This document shows positions 50,969 through 59,098 of a stretch of DNA of 64,000 bases, piece after piece. Position 1 is the stretch's first letter. The number at the start of each line of letters is the position of its first letter. The DNA comes from an uncultured Oscillospiraceae bacterium. Its GTDB lineage: Bacteria; Bacillota_A; Clostridia; Oscillospirales; Acutalibacteraceae. The stretch covers positions 43,162 to 107,161 of the forward strand of contig CAJUNS010000002.1 in NCBI GenBank assembly GCA_910587995.1. The letters are read 5' to 3'. The translations under genes were made by a program, and so were the position numbers. The notes beneath the pieces were generated by a model, which was not told the origin of the DNA, made no database searches, and worked only from the letters and a program-made list of their open reading frames with translations.

Positions 50969-51014
50969 AAAAAGCCCCTGGCGCGGGAAAACTCCAAGCG
51001 CCAGGGGCTTTTTT
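50969..51014. terminator. bidirectional terminator
   Basis: AAAAAGCCCCTGGCGC pairs perfectly with GCGCCAGGGGCTTTTTT, between the convergent kinase and SLH esterase genes. Confidence 0.92.
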
Positions 51015-51045
51015 ATTGCCCTTTCAGGCTATTCTTGCGTATGGT

Positions 51046-52995
51046 TTAGAACTTCTCGCAGTAGGCCTTCAGAATCTCCGCAAAGTGGCTGCGCACAACC
51101 TGGCCCTTGGGCAGCAGTTCGCCGTTGTCCGTGCCGGTAATCACGCCGGAGCCTACGGCCCACTCCATGGCGGACCGGGCGTAAGCGCTGATTTGATCCT
51201 GGTCGCTAAAGGAGCTCAGATCGTCAGAAGCGGAGAGGTCAACGCCCTTGTGCTCCGCATAGCGGTGGAGAATGACAGCCAGCTCTTCCCGGGTGGCCAG
51301 GCGCTTGGGCTGGAAGGTTCCGTCGCCGCAGCCGGTGACAATCCCGTTCTCAGCCGCCCAGCGGACAGCGTCCTCATACCAGGCGCCAGCGGGCACGTCA
51401 GAGAAAGCGGCGCCGCCGGTAACAGCGGGCTGGCCCTCCAGGCGGTACAGCACAGTGGCGATCATCGCCCGGTCGGTAGCCATATCGGGGCAGAAGGTGG
51501 TGGCGGTCACGCCGCTGATCAGGCCCTTGCGGAACACGAAGTCCACAGCCCCGGCATACCATTCATCAGCGGGAACGTCAGTGAAGGTATGGACAGGGAG
51601 GACGCCCCGTTTGCACTGAACGGCGATCCAGCGCTTGAAGCTGTCGTAACCCGCGTCCTCTGGGCGCTGGTTAGGGCCATCCAGGGTGATGGAAACTGGG
51701 TCGCTCTCCTCATCGGCCTTATAGGTATAGGTGAACTTGCCATCCTTCACCGAAGCGGTGGCGCCGTTGGCATAGGGGCCGTACTCCGCGTCCACAGAGG
51801 TGTCGATGAAGTTTTTGCCGTCATAATCTTCGCCCTTGCCATCGTAGTCGGCGTGGGCGTAAACCCAGCTGAAGTGGTCCAGCACATAACCGGCTACGGC
51901 CACAATGCCCTCGGCCCCTTCGAACTCGCTGTGGTTAAAGAGGGAAAGATGCACGTTCTGGCTGCCAGCGGCTTTCAGCTCATTGTAGGCCTGAATTACG
52001 CCGGAAACGATGCCGGAGTAGTTGTCGCCCGCCGCAACAGTCATATAAATAGGCAGGTCCTTCAGTTCCTCAATTTCCTTTTCCGTCAGATTCCCGGGAG
52101 GATTGCCGCAAACCGGGAAAGCGGCGGCGAAGAAGTCCGGGTAGTTGCGGATCATGGCCCAGGTGCTCATGCCGCCGTAGGAGCAGCCGCCGATGTAGAC
52201 CCGTCCGGCGTCCACATCGCCCATTTCGGCGATAAACTGCTCAATTACGCTCATGGTGGCGGCGGGGCAGTTGCCAGAGCCAGCGCCGGCATGCTTCTGG
52301 GGAGCCAGCACATAAGCGCCGCCAAAAATATCCTGAGACTCCTTTTCGGCCCAGGCGGGCACGTCGTTGGCCGCGATCTGGATGCGGTTGTCATCGCCGA
52401 ACTCGCCAATGCCGTGGAGCCAGATAATCAGGGGATAGCCAGCCTCGGGCTTGGGATAGGCCTCTTTGTCGGGGACAAAGTAGCGGGCGTCCATGGTAGT
52501 CACGATTTCGCCCTCGGAGTAAGAATGCTCGGGGGTGGTGTAGGTTTTGGCCTCAAACTGGTCCACATCGGGGGAGATGTCGCCCTCCACGTTGTCAATC
52601 ACCAGGTCGCCGATTTCCACCTTGTAGCCGGAATAATTGTTGGTCCAGCCATCCATCATGGTGCCGGGAACCAAAGTGAAAACCGCGCTCAGACCGTCCT
52701 CGGCCAGGACCGCGTCAACGATCTCCCGCGGGGCCTCCGCCTCGTGCTCGGGTTCCGTATCGGTGGCGGCCACGGTGTATGTAGCGGTAATCTTGGCGCC
52801 ATCCAGGCTTTCCACTGGCCCGGCAAAGGTTACATTAAGGCCCGTGATGGCCTCGCCCATGGCCATCACGTCCCGCACCACGGTAATGGAACCGGCAGGG
52901 GCGGGGGCTTCGGTTGCGCCGGCCATAACCGTGCAGCCCAGCATCAGCGCCGCGCAAAGGACCAGCGCCAGAAGCTGTTTCATCATTTTTTGCAT
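51046..52995 (-). CDS. secreted esterase with three SLH domains
   Basis: A 649-residue cell-surface hydrolase. A signal peptide (1 to about 27) is followed by an N-terminal beta domain, then an alpha/beta-hydrolase of the PHB-depolymerase/feruloyl-esterase kind. Visible there are PLIIWLHGIGEFGDDN (oxyanion region), VYIGGCSYGGMSTWA with the nucleophilic serine, and a likely catalytic histidine in VLDHFSWVYAH. Three SLH repeats fill the last 190 residues (FTDVPADEWYAGAVDFVFRK; FSDVPAGAWYEDAVRWAAEN; FSDQDQISAYARSAMEWAVG) and would anchor it to secondary wall polymer. The natural ester substrate is unknown. AAGGGAGAA precedes the ATG. Confidence 0.9.
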   Translation of the reverse strand: MQKMMKQLLALVLCAALMLGCTVMAGATEAPAPAGSITVVRDVMAMGEAITGLNVTFAGPVESLDGAKITATYTVAATDTEPEHEAEAPREIVDAVLAEDGLSAVFTLVPGTMMDGWTNNYSGYKVEIGDLVIDNVEGDISPDVDQFEAKTYTTPEHSYSEGEIVTTMDARYFVPDKEAYPKPEAGYPLIIWLHGIGEFGDDNRIQIAANDVPAWAEKESQDIFGGAYVLAPQKHAGAGSGNCPAATMSVIEQFIAEMGDVDAGRVYIGGCSYGGMSTWAMIRNYPDFFAAAFPVCGNPPGNLTEKEIEELKDLPIYMTVAAGDNYSGIVSGVIQAYNELKAAGSQNVHLSLFNHSEFEGAEGIVAVAGYVLDHFSWVYAHADYDGKGEDYDGKNFIDTSVDAEYGPYANGATASVKDGKFTYTYKADEESDPVSITLDGPNQRPEDAGYDSFKRWIAVQCKRGVLPVHTFTDVPADEWYAGAVDFVFRKGLISGVTATTFCPDMATDRAMIATVLYRLEGQPAVTGGAAFSDVPAGAWYEDAVRWAAENGIVTGCGDGTFQPKRLATREELAVILHRYAEHKGVDLSASDDLSSFSDQDQISAYARSAMEWAVGSGVITGTDNGELLPKGQVVRSHFAEILKAYCEKF

Positions 52996-53069
52996 TTTAA
53001 CGTTCTCCCTTCGTTTGTAATGTGCGCGCCCGCGCCGGTTTTAGAGCGGACGCCAATTTCTTCCATTTC

Positions 53070-53098
53070 ATTATATCGCCAAAAAGGCGAAAAGTCAA
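53070..53098 (-). promoter_or_regulatory. consensus promoter of the SLH esterase gene
   Basis: On the minus strand TTGACT (53093-53098), 17 bases, TATAAT (53070-53075). Confidence 0.8.
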
Positions 53099-53514
53099 TG
53101 GGCGTTTTTGGGGATTTAGAGCGGAAAACGGTTTTTTTAGCAAGACACTATAGGAAAGGGTACCAAAAAACCGCCTGCCGGGAGTCCTCTTGTTGGGCCG
53201 CCGCGGGCCCCTTACCGGCCGCGCGGAATTTTTTTAAAATTTTCTTCTGAAACCTCTTATCTTTTCGAAAGCGCTGCCGAATATATAAATGACACAACCA
53301 GTTATAAACTCTCGGAAAAGTTTCAAAAAATATTTTTTCAAAAACCCTTAACTTTTCCAGAAACCGGCCGATATTAAAGTTGTACGGCCCAACAAACGGT
53401 TTCAACCGGCGCGGATATCAGCCGCCGGATGAAATAGCACCAAGCCGCCTAAGAGCTGCTCCGGCCAGGCAGAAGGCGGGCGGAAAATCCAAAGCTTGAG
53501 GAGGCTGCAAACCT
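53099..53514. other. intergenic region with a structured leader for the 53515 gene
   Basis: AT-rich DNA (53220-53400) has no credible gene. Close to the 53515 start are two GC hairpins: CCGGCG/CGCCGG (53406-53428) and GCCGCC...CTGC/GCAG...GGCGGGC (53444-53481). GAGGAGG follows at 53499-53505. I compared the region with the c-di-GMP-I riboswitch and other common classes and do not see their conserved bases. Confidence 0.5.
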
Positions 53515-54078
53515 ATGGACGCACAACCGAAAAAGCGCTTGTCCCCGCTGACCCTGGTACTTTCCCTTATCATCGTACTGCTGCTGGCGGTGGCTGTGTT
53601 TTTAGCGGTGAGCAAGTTCGGCGCGGAGAAGGAGCCCGAAGCGGAGAACCTGGGCAACCCCAGCACGCCCCTGATTGGGTACGAGGAGGGTGTAACCGTG
53701 GTGGACGACCCGGACGCTTTGCAAAAAGCGGTGGATAAGGCGTATGAGAAAGCTGCGGAGGGCGGAATTCCTATGGAATTTACCAAAGAAGCCTTTAGCG
53801 AGGATGGGACTACCCTGTCGTGCTATATTGCGAACCCTGCCACGGCCAAATATGATATCTATGTCCAGCTTTTTGCCGATGCGGCTTTGACGGATGAACT
53901 CTATCTTTCTGGGCTTATCCCTCCCGGCAAGGCAATGCGGGAGATCACTCTTAAGCATTCTTTAGAGGAGGGGAACTACGAGGTCTTTGCGGTTTATACC
54001 CAAGTGGAAGAAGACTGTTCCACGATCCACGGTCAAGCGATTGTTACGATGGATTTCCGCGTGGGACAATTAGAGTAA
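53515..54078 (+). CDS. membrane-anchored surface protein, unknown
   Basis: A 187-residue protein with a basic cytoplasmic N-terminus, one helix (about 11-33), a Glu/Pro-rich stalk and an extracellular domain of about 115 residues. That domain has strand-like segments: GTTLSCYIANPATAKYDIYV, LYLSGLIPPGKAMREITL and GNYEVFAVYTQVEED. The pattern suggests an Ig-like beta sandwich. No family recognised. GAGGAGG precedes the ATG. It is followed within 50 bases by another secreted protein and then flagellin, so it probably belongs to a surface-structure locus. Confidence 0.75.
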   Translation: MDAQPKKRLSPLTLVLSLIIVLLLAVAVFLAVSKFGAEKEPEAENLGNPSTPLIGYEEGVTVVDDPDALQKAVDKAYEKAAEGGIPMEFTKEAFSEDGTTLSCYIANPATAKYDIYVQLFADAALTDELYLSGLIPPGKAMREITLKHSLEEGNYEVFAVYTQVEEDCSTIHGQAIVTMDFRVGQLE

Positions 54079-54126
54079 GTACAATTTCTCAATGAAAATC
54101 AACTTAACGAAGGAGCGTTATTTATC

Positions 54127-54828
54127 ATGAAAAAGGTTCTTAGCTTTGTCCTGGCAATTGCCTTGGTTTTGGCTGTGGCGGTTCCCGCTTTTGCTACTGC
54201 TGCCCCTGGAACGACAGAGATTGTTGATCCCGCGAGGCTGGCTACTGGTGTTACTAACAAGATCACTGGCCAGACCAGCGTCGGTACGCTGAAGGTTACG
54301 GTTCCCACCACCAACACTGTGATTCTGAACCCCTATGGCCTGTCTTTGAAGATTAAGGATGGTGTCATTGACAACGACAATGGCACTGCGTCTACTGCTA
54401 CTGTTATTACTCCTATGCAGTACATCAAGAGTGAGAGCACTTCTAAAGTGAAGGTTTCTGTGGTTGCCACTGGCACTGTTGGCGGCAATGCAAAACTTAG
54501 CCCCACCGCAATTGATAATACCGATACTGACAATTGCCCCACCACCAACTCTGTTTGCCTTGCTTTGGTATGGGGTGCTGCTAGCGGCACAGAGCCCACA
54601 GCAGCGGTGGCTTTCCCCAGCGATCTGGATAGCGACACTAAGCATGTAGTGCTTGCTACTCGGGCTAGCGAAAAGACGGAGATGGAAACTCTTGCTTCTG
54701 GTGAGACCGCTGCTCAGTACATGGCGTTCAACCTGGCTGGCAATGCTGTAAAGGCCCCCGCTACCCCCTGGACCGCTAAGGACACGGTTGGCGCTACCCT
54801 GGCTTTCACCTTTGACCTGGTTGCTTAA
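54127..54828 (+). CDS. secreted beta-rich surface protein, unknown
   Basis: A 233-residue protein. MKKVLSFVLAIALVLAVAVP plus AFA is a classic signal peptide. The mature part is rich in Thr, Val and Ala and forms alternating strands (SVGTLKVTVPTTNTVILNPY; KVKVSVVATGTVGG), ending GATLAFTFDLVA, like pilin or matrix-type surface subunits. Two cysteines (DNCPTTNSVCLALVWG) could form a disulfide. Codons are enriched for ACT, GCT and GTT and the base composition is lower in GC than neighbours, as in highly expressed or recently acquired genes. GAAGGAG precedes the ATG. No named family recognised. Confidence 0.78.
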   Translation: MKKVLSFVLAIALVLAVAVPAFATAAPGTTEIVDPARLATGVTNKITGQTSVGTLKVTVPTTNTVILNPYGLSLKIKDGVIDNDNGTASTATVITPMQYIKSESTSKVKVSVVATGTVGGNAKLSPTAIDNTDTDNCPTTNSVCLALVWGAASGTEPTAAVAFPSDLDSDTKHVVLATRASEKTEMETLASGETAAQYMAFNLAGNAVKAPATPWTAKDTVGATLAFTFDLVA

Positions 54829-54994
54829 GGTTTCATAATGGCCGAGTGCCATTTTGGAATAATATGTGTAAATGTGCGTGCGGCCCGCTAGCCTGGCCGG
54901 ATATCGGGCTGCTTGACACATTTTTCCTACCGTCCCACCCTGCGCGGAAGGAACTGCACAGGTTATAAAAATACATTCCTGAAGGAGCGGAATT

Positions 54995-55930
54995 ATGCGT
55001 ATTCAACACAACATCATGGCTATGAACAGCTACCGGAACTACAACAACAACACCAAGGCCCTGTCCGCCAACCTGGAAAAGCTGAGCTCCGGCTACAGAA
55101 TCAACCGCGCTGGCGACGACGCCGCCGGTCTGGCCATTTCTGAGAAGATGCGCGCTCAGATCACCGGTCTGGACGCTGCCAAGAAGAACGCCAAGGATGC
55201 CAACGGCCTGATTAAGACCGCTGAGGGCGCTCTGCAGGAGGTTCAGGACATGCTGAACCGCATGGTCTATCTGGCCGAGCAGTCTGCCAACGGCACCTAT
55301 GACAGCGATATCGACCGCAAGGCCCTGCAGGATGAGGTGGACTCTCTGACTGCTGAAATCAACCGTATCGGCCAGACTGCCAACTTCAACGGCAAAAAGC
55401 TGTTGGATGGCTCCATGGGCAGCGAGCCCATGAAGTTCCAGATCGGCGATTCTGCTGCTGCTGCGGACCAGCTGGATATGTCTGTGGCCTTGGGCGACCT
55501 GAAGACCTTTGACCTGACTGGTTTTATTGAGACCGACAATATCTCAGCTGTCGGCCCAACTAATGGTAATGGAACCCCTGCCAACATCAATGTTCTCGAT
55601 CCTGATAAGGCGCTTGAGGCAGTTGATAAGCTGCGCGGTACTGCTGGCGGCAACGGCCCCGCTGGTGTTGAGCCTACCGATGGCCTGATCAACAAAATCT
55701 CCGCTTTCCGCGGCAAGCTGGGCGCTGTGTCCAACCGTCTGGACCACACCGTTAACAACCTGTCCGTCATGCAGGAGAACATTCAGGACGCTGAGTCCAC
55801 CATCCGCGACACCGACGTGGCCGACGAGATGATGAAGTACACCAAGAACAACATCCTCATCCAGTCCGCGCAGGCCATGCTGGCTCAGTCCAACGCGGTA
55901 CCCCAGGGTGTGCTGCAGCTGCTGCAGTAA
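54995..55930 (+). CDS. flagellin
   Basis: Structural subunit of the flagellar filament, 311 residues. The conserved N-terminal D0/D1 region is MRIQHNIMAMNSYRNYN with LEKLSSGYRINRAGDDAAGL; the C-terminal D1/D0 region includes NRLDHTVNNLSVMQENIQDA and NILIQSAQAMLAQSN, ending GVLQLLQ. The variable middle (about 145-235) is short, so the filament surface domain is small. GAAGGAG precedes the ATG. No other flagellar gene is in the window. A GCCGGATAT box near 54896-54904 faintly recalls a sigma-D -10 element, but the -35 part is not at the usual distance. Confidence 0.96.
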   Translation: MRIQHNIMAMNSYRNYNNNTKALSANLEKLSSGYRINRAGDDAAGLAISEKMRAQITGLDAAKKNAKDANGLIKTAEGALQEVQDMLNRMVYLAEQSANGTYDSDIDRKALQDEVDSLTAEINRIGQTANFNGKKLLDGSMGSEPMKFQIGDSAAAADQLDMSVALGDLKTFDLTGFIETDNISAVGPTNGNGTPANINVLDPDKALEAVDKLRGTAGGNGPAGVEPTDGLINKISAFRGKLGAVSNRLDHTVNNLSVMQENIQDAESTIRDTDVADEMMKYTKNNILIQSAQAMLAQSNAVPQGVLQLLQ

Positions 55931-55960
55931 GTTCTCTTTCCATCGTAATAACGCACTTTT

Positions 55961-55999
55961 GGGGGTGGGCTTCGGCCCGCCCCTTCTTTTTTTATTTTT
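55961..55999 (+). terminator. terminator of the flagellin gene
   Basis: GGGGGTGGGC-TTCG-GCCCGCCCC followed by a long T-rich tract; a strong stem with a stable tetraloop. Confidence 0.92.
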
Positions 56000-56002
56000 G
56001 CC

Positions 56003-56031
56003 TTGCGGCTCCCCCGGGAATCTGGTATAAT
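56003..56031 (+). promoter_or_regulatory. promoter of the DegV gene
   Basis: TTGCGG (56003-56008), 17 bases, TATAAT (56026-56031). Confidence 0.7.
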
Positions 56032-56074
56032 GAAAAAAAAGCCTGCCAAGCCCCACTGGAAAGGAGCGCTTGCC

Positions 56075-56917
56075 ATGTCCGTGCGCATCATCACCGATTC
56101 CGCCGCCGACCTGCCCGTTCCCCACCCCCAGGCGGTTACGGTTCTGCCCATGACCGTCAGCTTTGAGGACCGCCACTATCAGGATGGCGTTGACCTGACC
56201 CACCGTCAGTTTTACGAGCGGCTCATTGAAAGCGATGCCCTGCCCATTACCAGCCAGGTCAGCCCCGGTCAGTTTGCCGAGGCTTTTCACGCCGCTGTGG
56301 AGGCTGGCGAGGACGTGGTAGCCGTTACCCTCTCCGGGAAGCTCTCTGGCACCTACCAAAGCGCCTGCCTGGCCGCCCAGGACTACCCGGACCGGGTGTG
56401 GGTGGTAGACAGCGAAAACGCCACCATCGGCCAGCTGATTTTGGTGGAGCGCGCCCTGGAGCTGTTAAACCAGGGCCTGGGCGCCGGAGACATTGCCGCC
56501 CGTCTGGACCAAGAGAAAAAGTCCGTCCGCCTCATCGCCCTGCTGGATACATTGGAATACCTCAAGCGGGGCGGACGCATTTCCCCCGCCACCGCTTTGG
56601 TAGGCGGGCTGCTGGCGGTCAAGCCGGTGGTAGCGGTCCGCCAGGGCGAGGTGGTGGTGCTGGGCAAGGCCCGGGGCTCCAAAAACGGCAACAGCCTGCT
56701 GGTGCAGGAGATTGAAAAAACCGCCGGGGTGGACTTTACCCGGCCCTACCGCTTGGGCTACACGGGGCTCAGCGATGCCTTGCTGCAAAAATATGTTGCC
56801 GACAGCCGCCAGCTTTGGCAGGACCACACAGAGTCCTTGCCCATCTGCACCGTGGGCGGCACCATTGGCACCCATGTGGGACCGGGCGCGGTGGCGGTAG
56901 CCTTTTTCTGCCGCTAG
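56075..56917 (+). CDS. DegV family fatty-acid-binding protein
   Basis: A 280-residue DegV (FakB-like) protein. VRIITDSAADLP starts the family, followed by VLPMTVSFEDRHYQDGVDLT, ITSQVSPGQFAEAF, AVTLSGKLSGTYQSACLA and LEYLKRGGRISPATALVGGL. Family members bind a fatty acid and present it to FakA kinase for incorporation into phospholipid. FakA is not encoded here. ATG at 56075, eight bases after AAAGGAGC. Confidence 0.93.
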   Translation: MSVRIITDSAADLPVPHPQAVTVLPMTVSFEDRHYQDGVDLTHRQFYERLIESDALPITSQVSPGQFAEAFHAAVEAGEDVVAVTLSGKLSGTYQSACLAAQDYPDRVWVVDSENATIGQLILVERALELLNQGLGAGDIAARLDQEKKSVRLIALLDTLEYLKRGGRISPATALVGGLLAVKPVVAVRQGEVVVLGKARGSKNGNSLLVQEIEKTAGVDFTRPYRLGYTGLSDALLQKYVADSRQLWQDHTESLPICTVGGTIGTHVGPGAVAVAFFCR

Positions 56918-56941
56918 AGTCTGCTTTAAGACAGACTCTAA
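56915..56941 (+). terminator. hairpin after the DegV gene
   Basis: TAGAGTCTG pairs with CAGACTCTA around CTTTAAGA. It includes the stop codon. No T-run, so it may act as a processing or weak termination signal. Confidence 0.45.
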
Positions 56942-57006
56942 GGGCGCGTCCGCGGCTTTTGGATTTATGTTGACCAATTTTACCTATCATAAAGGAGCAA
57001 ATTACC

Positions 57007-57531
57007 ATGGAAAACCCAGTGATCAATACCCTGCTCACCCGCCGGAGCATTCGGCAGTACCGTCCCAACCCGGTGGAGCCGGAGCTGCTGGATCTGATTC
57101 TCAAGGCCGGCACCTATGCCCCCACCGGCCGGGGCAGCCAGTCGCCCACCATTGTGGCCGTAACCAATGAGGCGGACCGGCAGGCCCTGCAAGCCCTGAA
57201 CTGCGCCGCCCGGGGCGGCAGCGGGGACCCTTACTATGGCGCGCCCACCATTTTGCTGGTGTTCGCGGACCCCAGCCGCCATACCGGCGTAGAGGACGCG
57301 GTTTGTGTGCTGAACACCATGATGGTGGCTTCCCACGCCTTAGGCGCGGCCAGCTGCTGGATCCATGGGGAGTATGAAATGTTCCAGCTGCCCCAGGGCC
57401 AGGCTCTGCTACGCAAGTGGGGCCTGCCGGAGGACCTGCGGGGTGTGGGCGCATTGGCCCTGGGCTATGCCGGGTGTCCCCTGCCCCAAGAGCCCCAGCC
57501 CCGGCGGGAAGGCTATGTGGTGAAGGTCTAA
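57007..57531 (+). CDS. nitroreductase family flavoprotein
   Basis: A 174-residue FMN oxidoreductase. LLTRRSIRQYRPNPVEPELL is the FMN-binding N-terminus, followed by GTYAPTGRGSQSPTIVAV, and the C-terminal LRGVGALALGYAGCPLPQEP is typical. Substrate unknown; relatives reduce nitro compounds, quinones or flavins with NAD(P)H. AAAGGAGC precedes the ATG. A terminator follows, so it is monocistronic or cotranscribed with the DegV gene. Confidence 0.92.
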   Translation: MENPVINTLLTRRSIRQYRPNPVEPELLDLILKAGTYAPTGRGSQSPTIVAVTNEADRQALQALNCAARGGSGDPYYGAPTILLVFADPSRHTGVEDAVCVLNTMMVASHALGAASCWIHGEYEMFQLPQGQALLRKWGLPEDLRGVGALALGYAGCPLPQEPQPRREGYVVKV

Positions 57532-57566
57532 GCCCAGGGAAAGGGCCCAGAATTTGTAAATTTTTT

Positions 57567-57605
57567 AAGCCGCCCAGGCTTTTCGCCGGAGCGGCTTGTT
57601 TTTTT
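57567..57605 (+). terminator. terminator of the nitroreductase gene
   Basis: AAGCCGC pairs with GCGGCTT, followed by GTTTTTTTC. The T-run overlaps the next promoter's -35 box. Confidence 0.8.
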
Positions 57606-57624
57606 CTGGCAAAAAAGCTATAAT
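57596..57624 (+). promoter_or_regulatory. promoter of the orphan binding-protein gene
   Basis: TTGTTT (57596-57601), 17 bases, TATAAT (57619-57624). Confidence 0.65.
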
Positions 57625-57672
57625 AAAGGGTAAGGGGTCCCCAAGGATTCCCAGGAAAGGAAAGGGAACGCG

Positions 57673-59034
57673 ATGAAAGGAAAAATTGCCCTGTTCCTGG
57701 CCGCGGCCCTGCTGGCCGGGAGCCTCTCCGGCTGCGGGCGGGAGGAGCAGGTAATATATGAAAGTTTGGCCAGCGCCCAAAACGATGGCCAAAGCGCCCA
57801 GCTGGTTATCGGCGCGTACCAGCTGGAGGAGGACCAGGAGGCTGTGCTGGAAGAGGCCATCCAGCGCTACCAGGCGGATTTTCCAGAAACAGAGGTCCGG
57901 GTGGAGCGCTATGCCAGCCAGGAGAAGCTGGCCGGAGCCGCCGCCAGCGGAGAGGCCGATCTGTTTCAAGTGGAGTCCCCCCAGGCAGTGGACTATGCCC
58001 AGCGGGGCCTGCTCCGGGATCTGATGGAGTACACCGGCATGTGGGACTATGAGGCCAGCCTGACCGAGGGAGCCCGCCGGGCCATGCGGTTTATGGGCGA
58101 GGGCGCCATTTATTTGGTGCCGGTGGATTTCCAGCAGGACGCGCTGTTTTACCGCACGGACTGGATTGAGGCCTACAATGAGACCCGCCGGGGCACGGAG
58201 CGGGCCTATGTGGAGACCTGGGAGCAGCTGGTGGATGCGGCCGGGAAGCTGGACCGGGAGAACGGCGCGGGCAAGCTGGCCATAAGCGCCAGCGCGACGG
58301 ATGAATACTTTGACTCGGTGCTGTGGAGCACCCTGGGCCAAGGGGCTTTGGCGGACCCGGCAGCCGGGTATTTTCTGCGGGGCGAGGGGGCTGGGACCGT
58401 GTTTGCCTCGGACAAGGCCCCGGAGGCGGTGGAGCTGTTTGCCAAGGTAATGGGAATCCGCCTGGACAGCCGCCAGACAGAAGAGGAGGCTGTGGAGGCC
58501 TTTGCGGCGGGGGAGGCCTTTGCCCTGCTGGCGGACGCCCGCACGGGGGAGGCCTTGGCCCAGTCCATGCCCGAGGGCTCCTGGAAAGCCGCTGGCATTC
58601 CCCAGGGAGCGGGGGAGATGGCGGTATTCCACCACAGCTGGTGGGGCTGGGGCGTGAGCACAGCCTCTGCCCATGGCGAAAAGGCGGTGCACTTCCTCAG
58701 CTTTTTGACCAACAGCGACAACAATACCCACTGGGCCAAGGTGTGCGGCGCGCTGCCTATTTATAAAGAAGCGCTCCACATGGAGCCCACCCTGTTGGAG
58801 GGGCCTCGGGAAGTGGAAATGCGGATGCTCAAGGACGCGGCGGAGTTCCGCAACGCCAGCCGCCCCTGGATGTACCAGGCGGAGGAGGCGTTCGGGCCGG
58901 TGCTGGACAAGGCCTTGGAGGACTACCTGCAAGGCGGACTGGACGCCGCTGGACTGCTGGGCCAGCTGGACGCCTACTGGTCGGAGGCCTATGAAGCGGA
59001 AGGCCAGCGCTGGCAGGAGCGTCAAAAGCGCTGA
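57673..59034 (+). CDS. extracellular solute-binding lipoprotein (family 1), orphan
   Basis: A 453-residue lipoprotein with lipobox LSGC (Cys 21). It has the architecture of sugar-type binding proteins: AIQRYQADFPETEVRVERYA near residue 70, DLFQVESPQAVDYAQRGLL, FYRTDWIEAYNETRR and W-rich ligand-pocket segments such as HHSWWGWGVSTAS. No permease or ATPase gene is adjacent, so either the transporter is elsewhere or the protein has a sensing role. AAAGGAAAGGG precedes the ATG. Confidence 0.88.
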   Translation: MKGKIALFLAAALLAGSLSGCGREEQVIYESLASAQNDGQSAQLVIGAYQLEEDQEAVLEEAIQRYQADFPETEVRVERYASQEKLAGAAASGEADLFQVESPQAVDYAQRGLLRDLMEYTGMWDYEASLTEGARRAMRFMGEGAIYLVPVDFQQDALFYRTDWIEAYNETRRGTERAYVETWEQLVDAAGKLDRENGAGKLAISASATDEYFDSVLWSTLGQGALADPAAGYFLRGEGAGTVFASDKAPEAVELFAKVMGIRLDSRQTEEEAVEAFAAGEAFALLADARTGEALAQSMPEGSWKAAGIPQGAGEMAVFHHSWWGWGVSTASAHGEKAVHFLSFLTNSDNNTHWAKVCGALPIYKEALHMEPTLLEGPREVEMRMLKDAAEFRNASRPWMYQAEEAFGPVLDKALEDYLQGGLDAAGLLGQLDAYWSEAYEAEGQRWQERQKR

Positions 59035-59098
59035 ATCAAGAGAGTGGCAAGCTGTGGCGCAGCCCATCACGCCCCGCCCACAACACAAGGAGGACCCT

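Noticed and set aside
51016..53250. Plus-strand open frame of 744 codons opposite the SLH esterase
   Set aside because: Antisense shadow; the minus strand carries a signal peptide, hydrolase motif and three SLH repeats.
53148..53405. Minus-strand frame of 85 codons in the AT-rich gap
   Set aside because: Composition of Phe/Lys/Arg reflects AT-rich intergenic DNA; no ribosome-binding site and no similarity noted.
53401..53500. c-di-GMP-I riboswitch before the surface-protein gene
   Set aside because: Two hairpins are in a plausible place, but the conserved GCAAACC, GACGCAAAGCC and tetraloop-receptor bases are missing.
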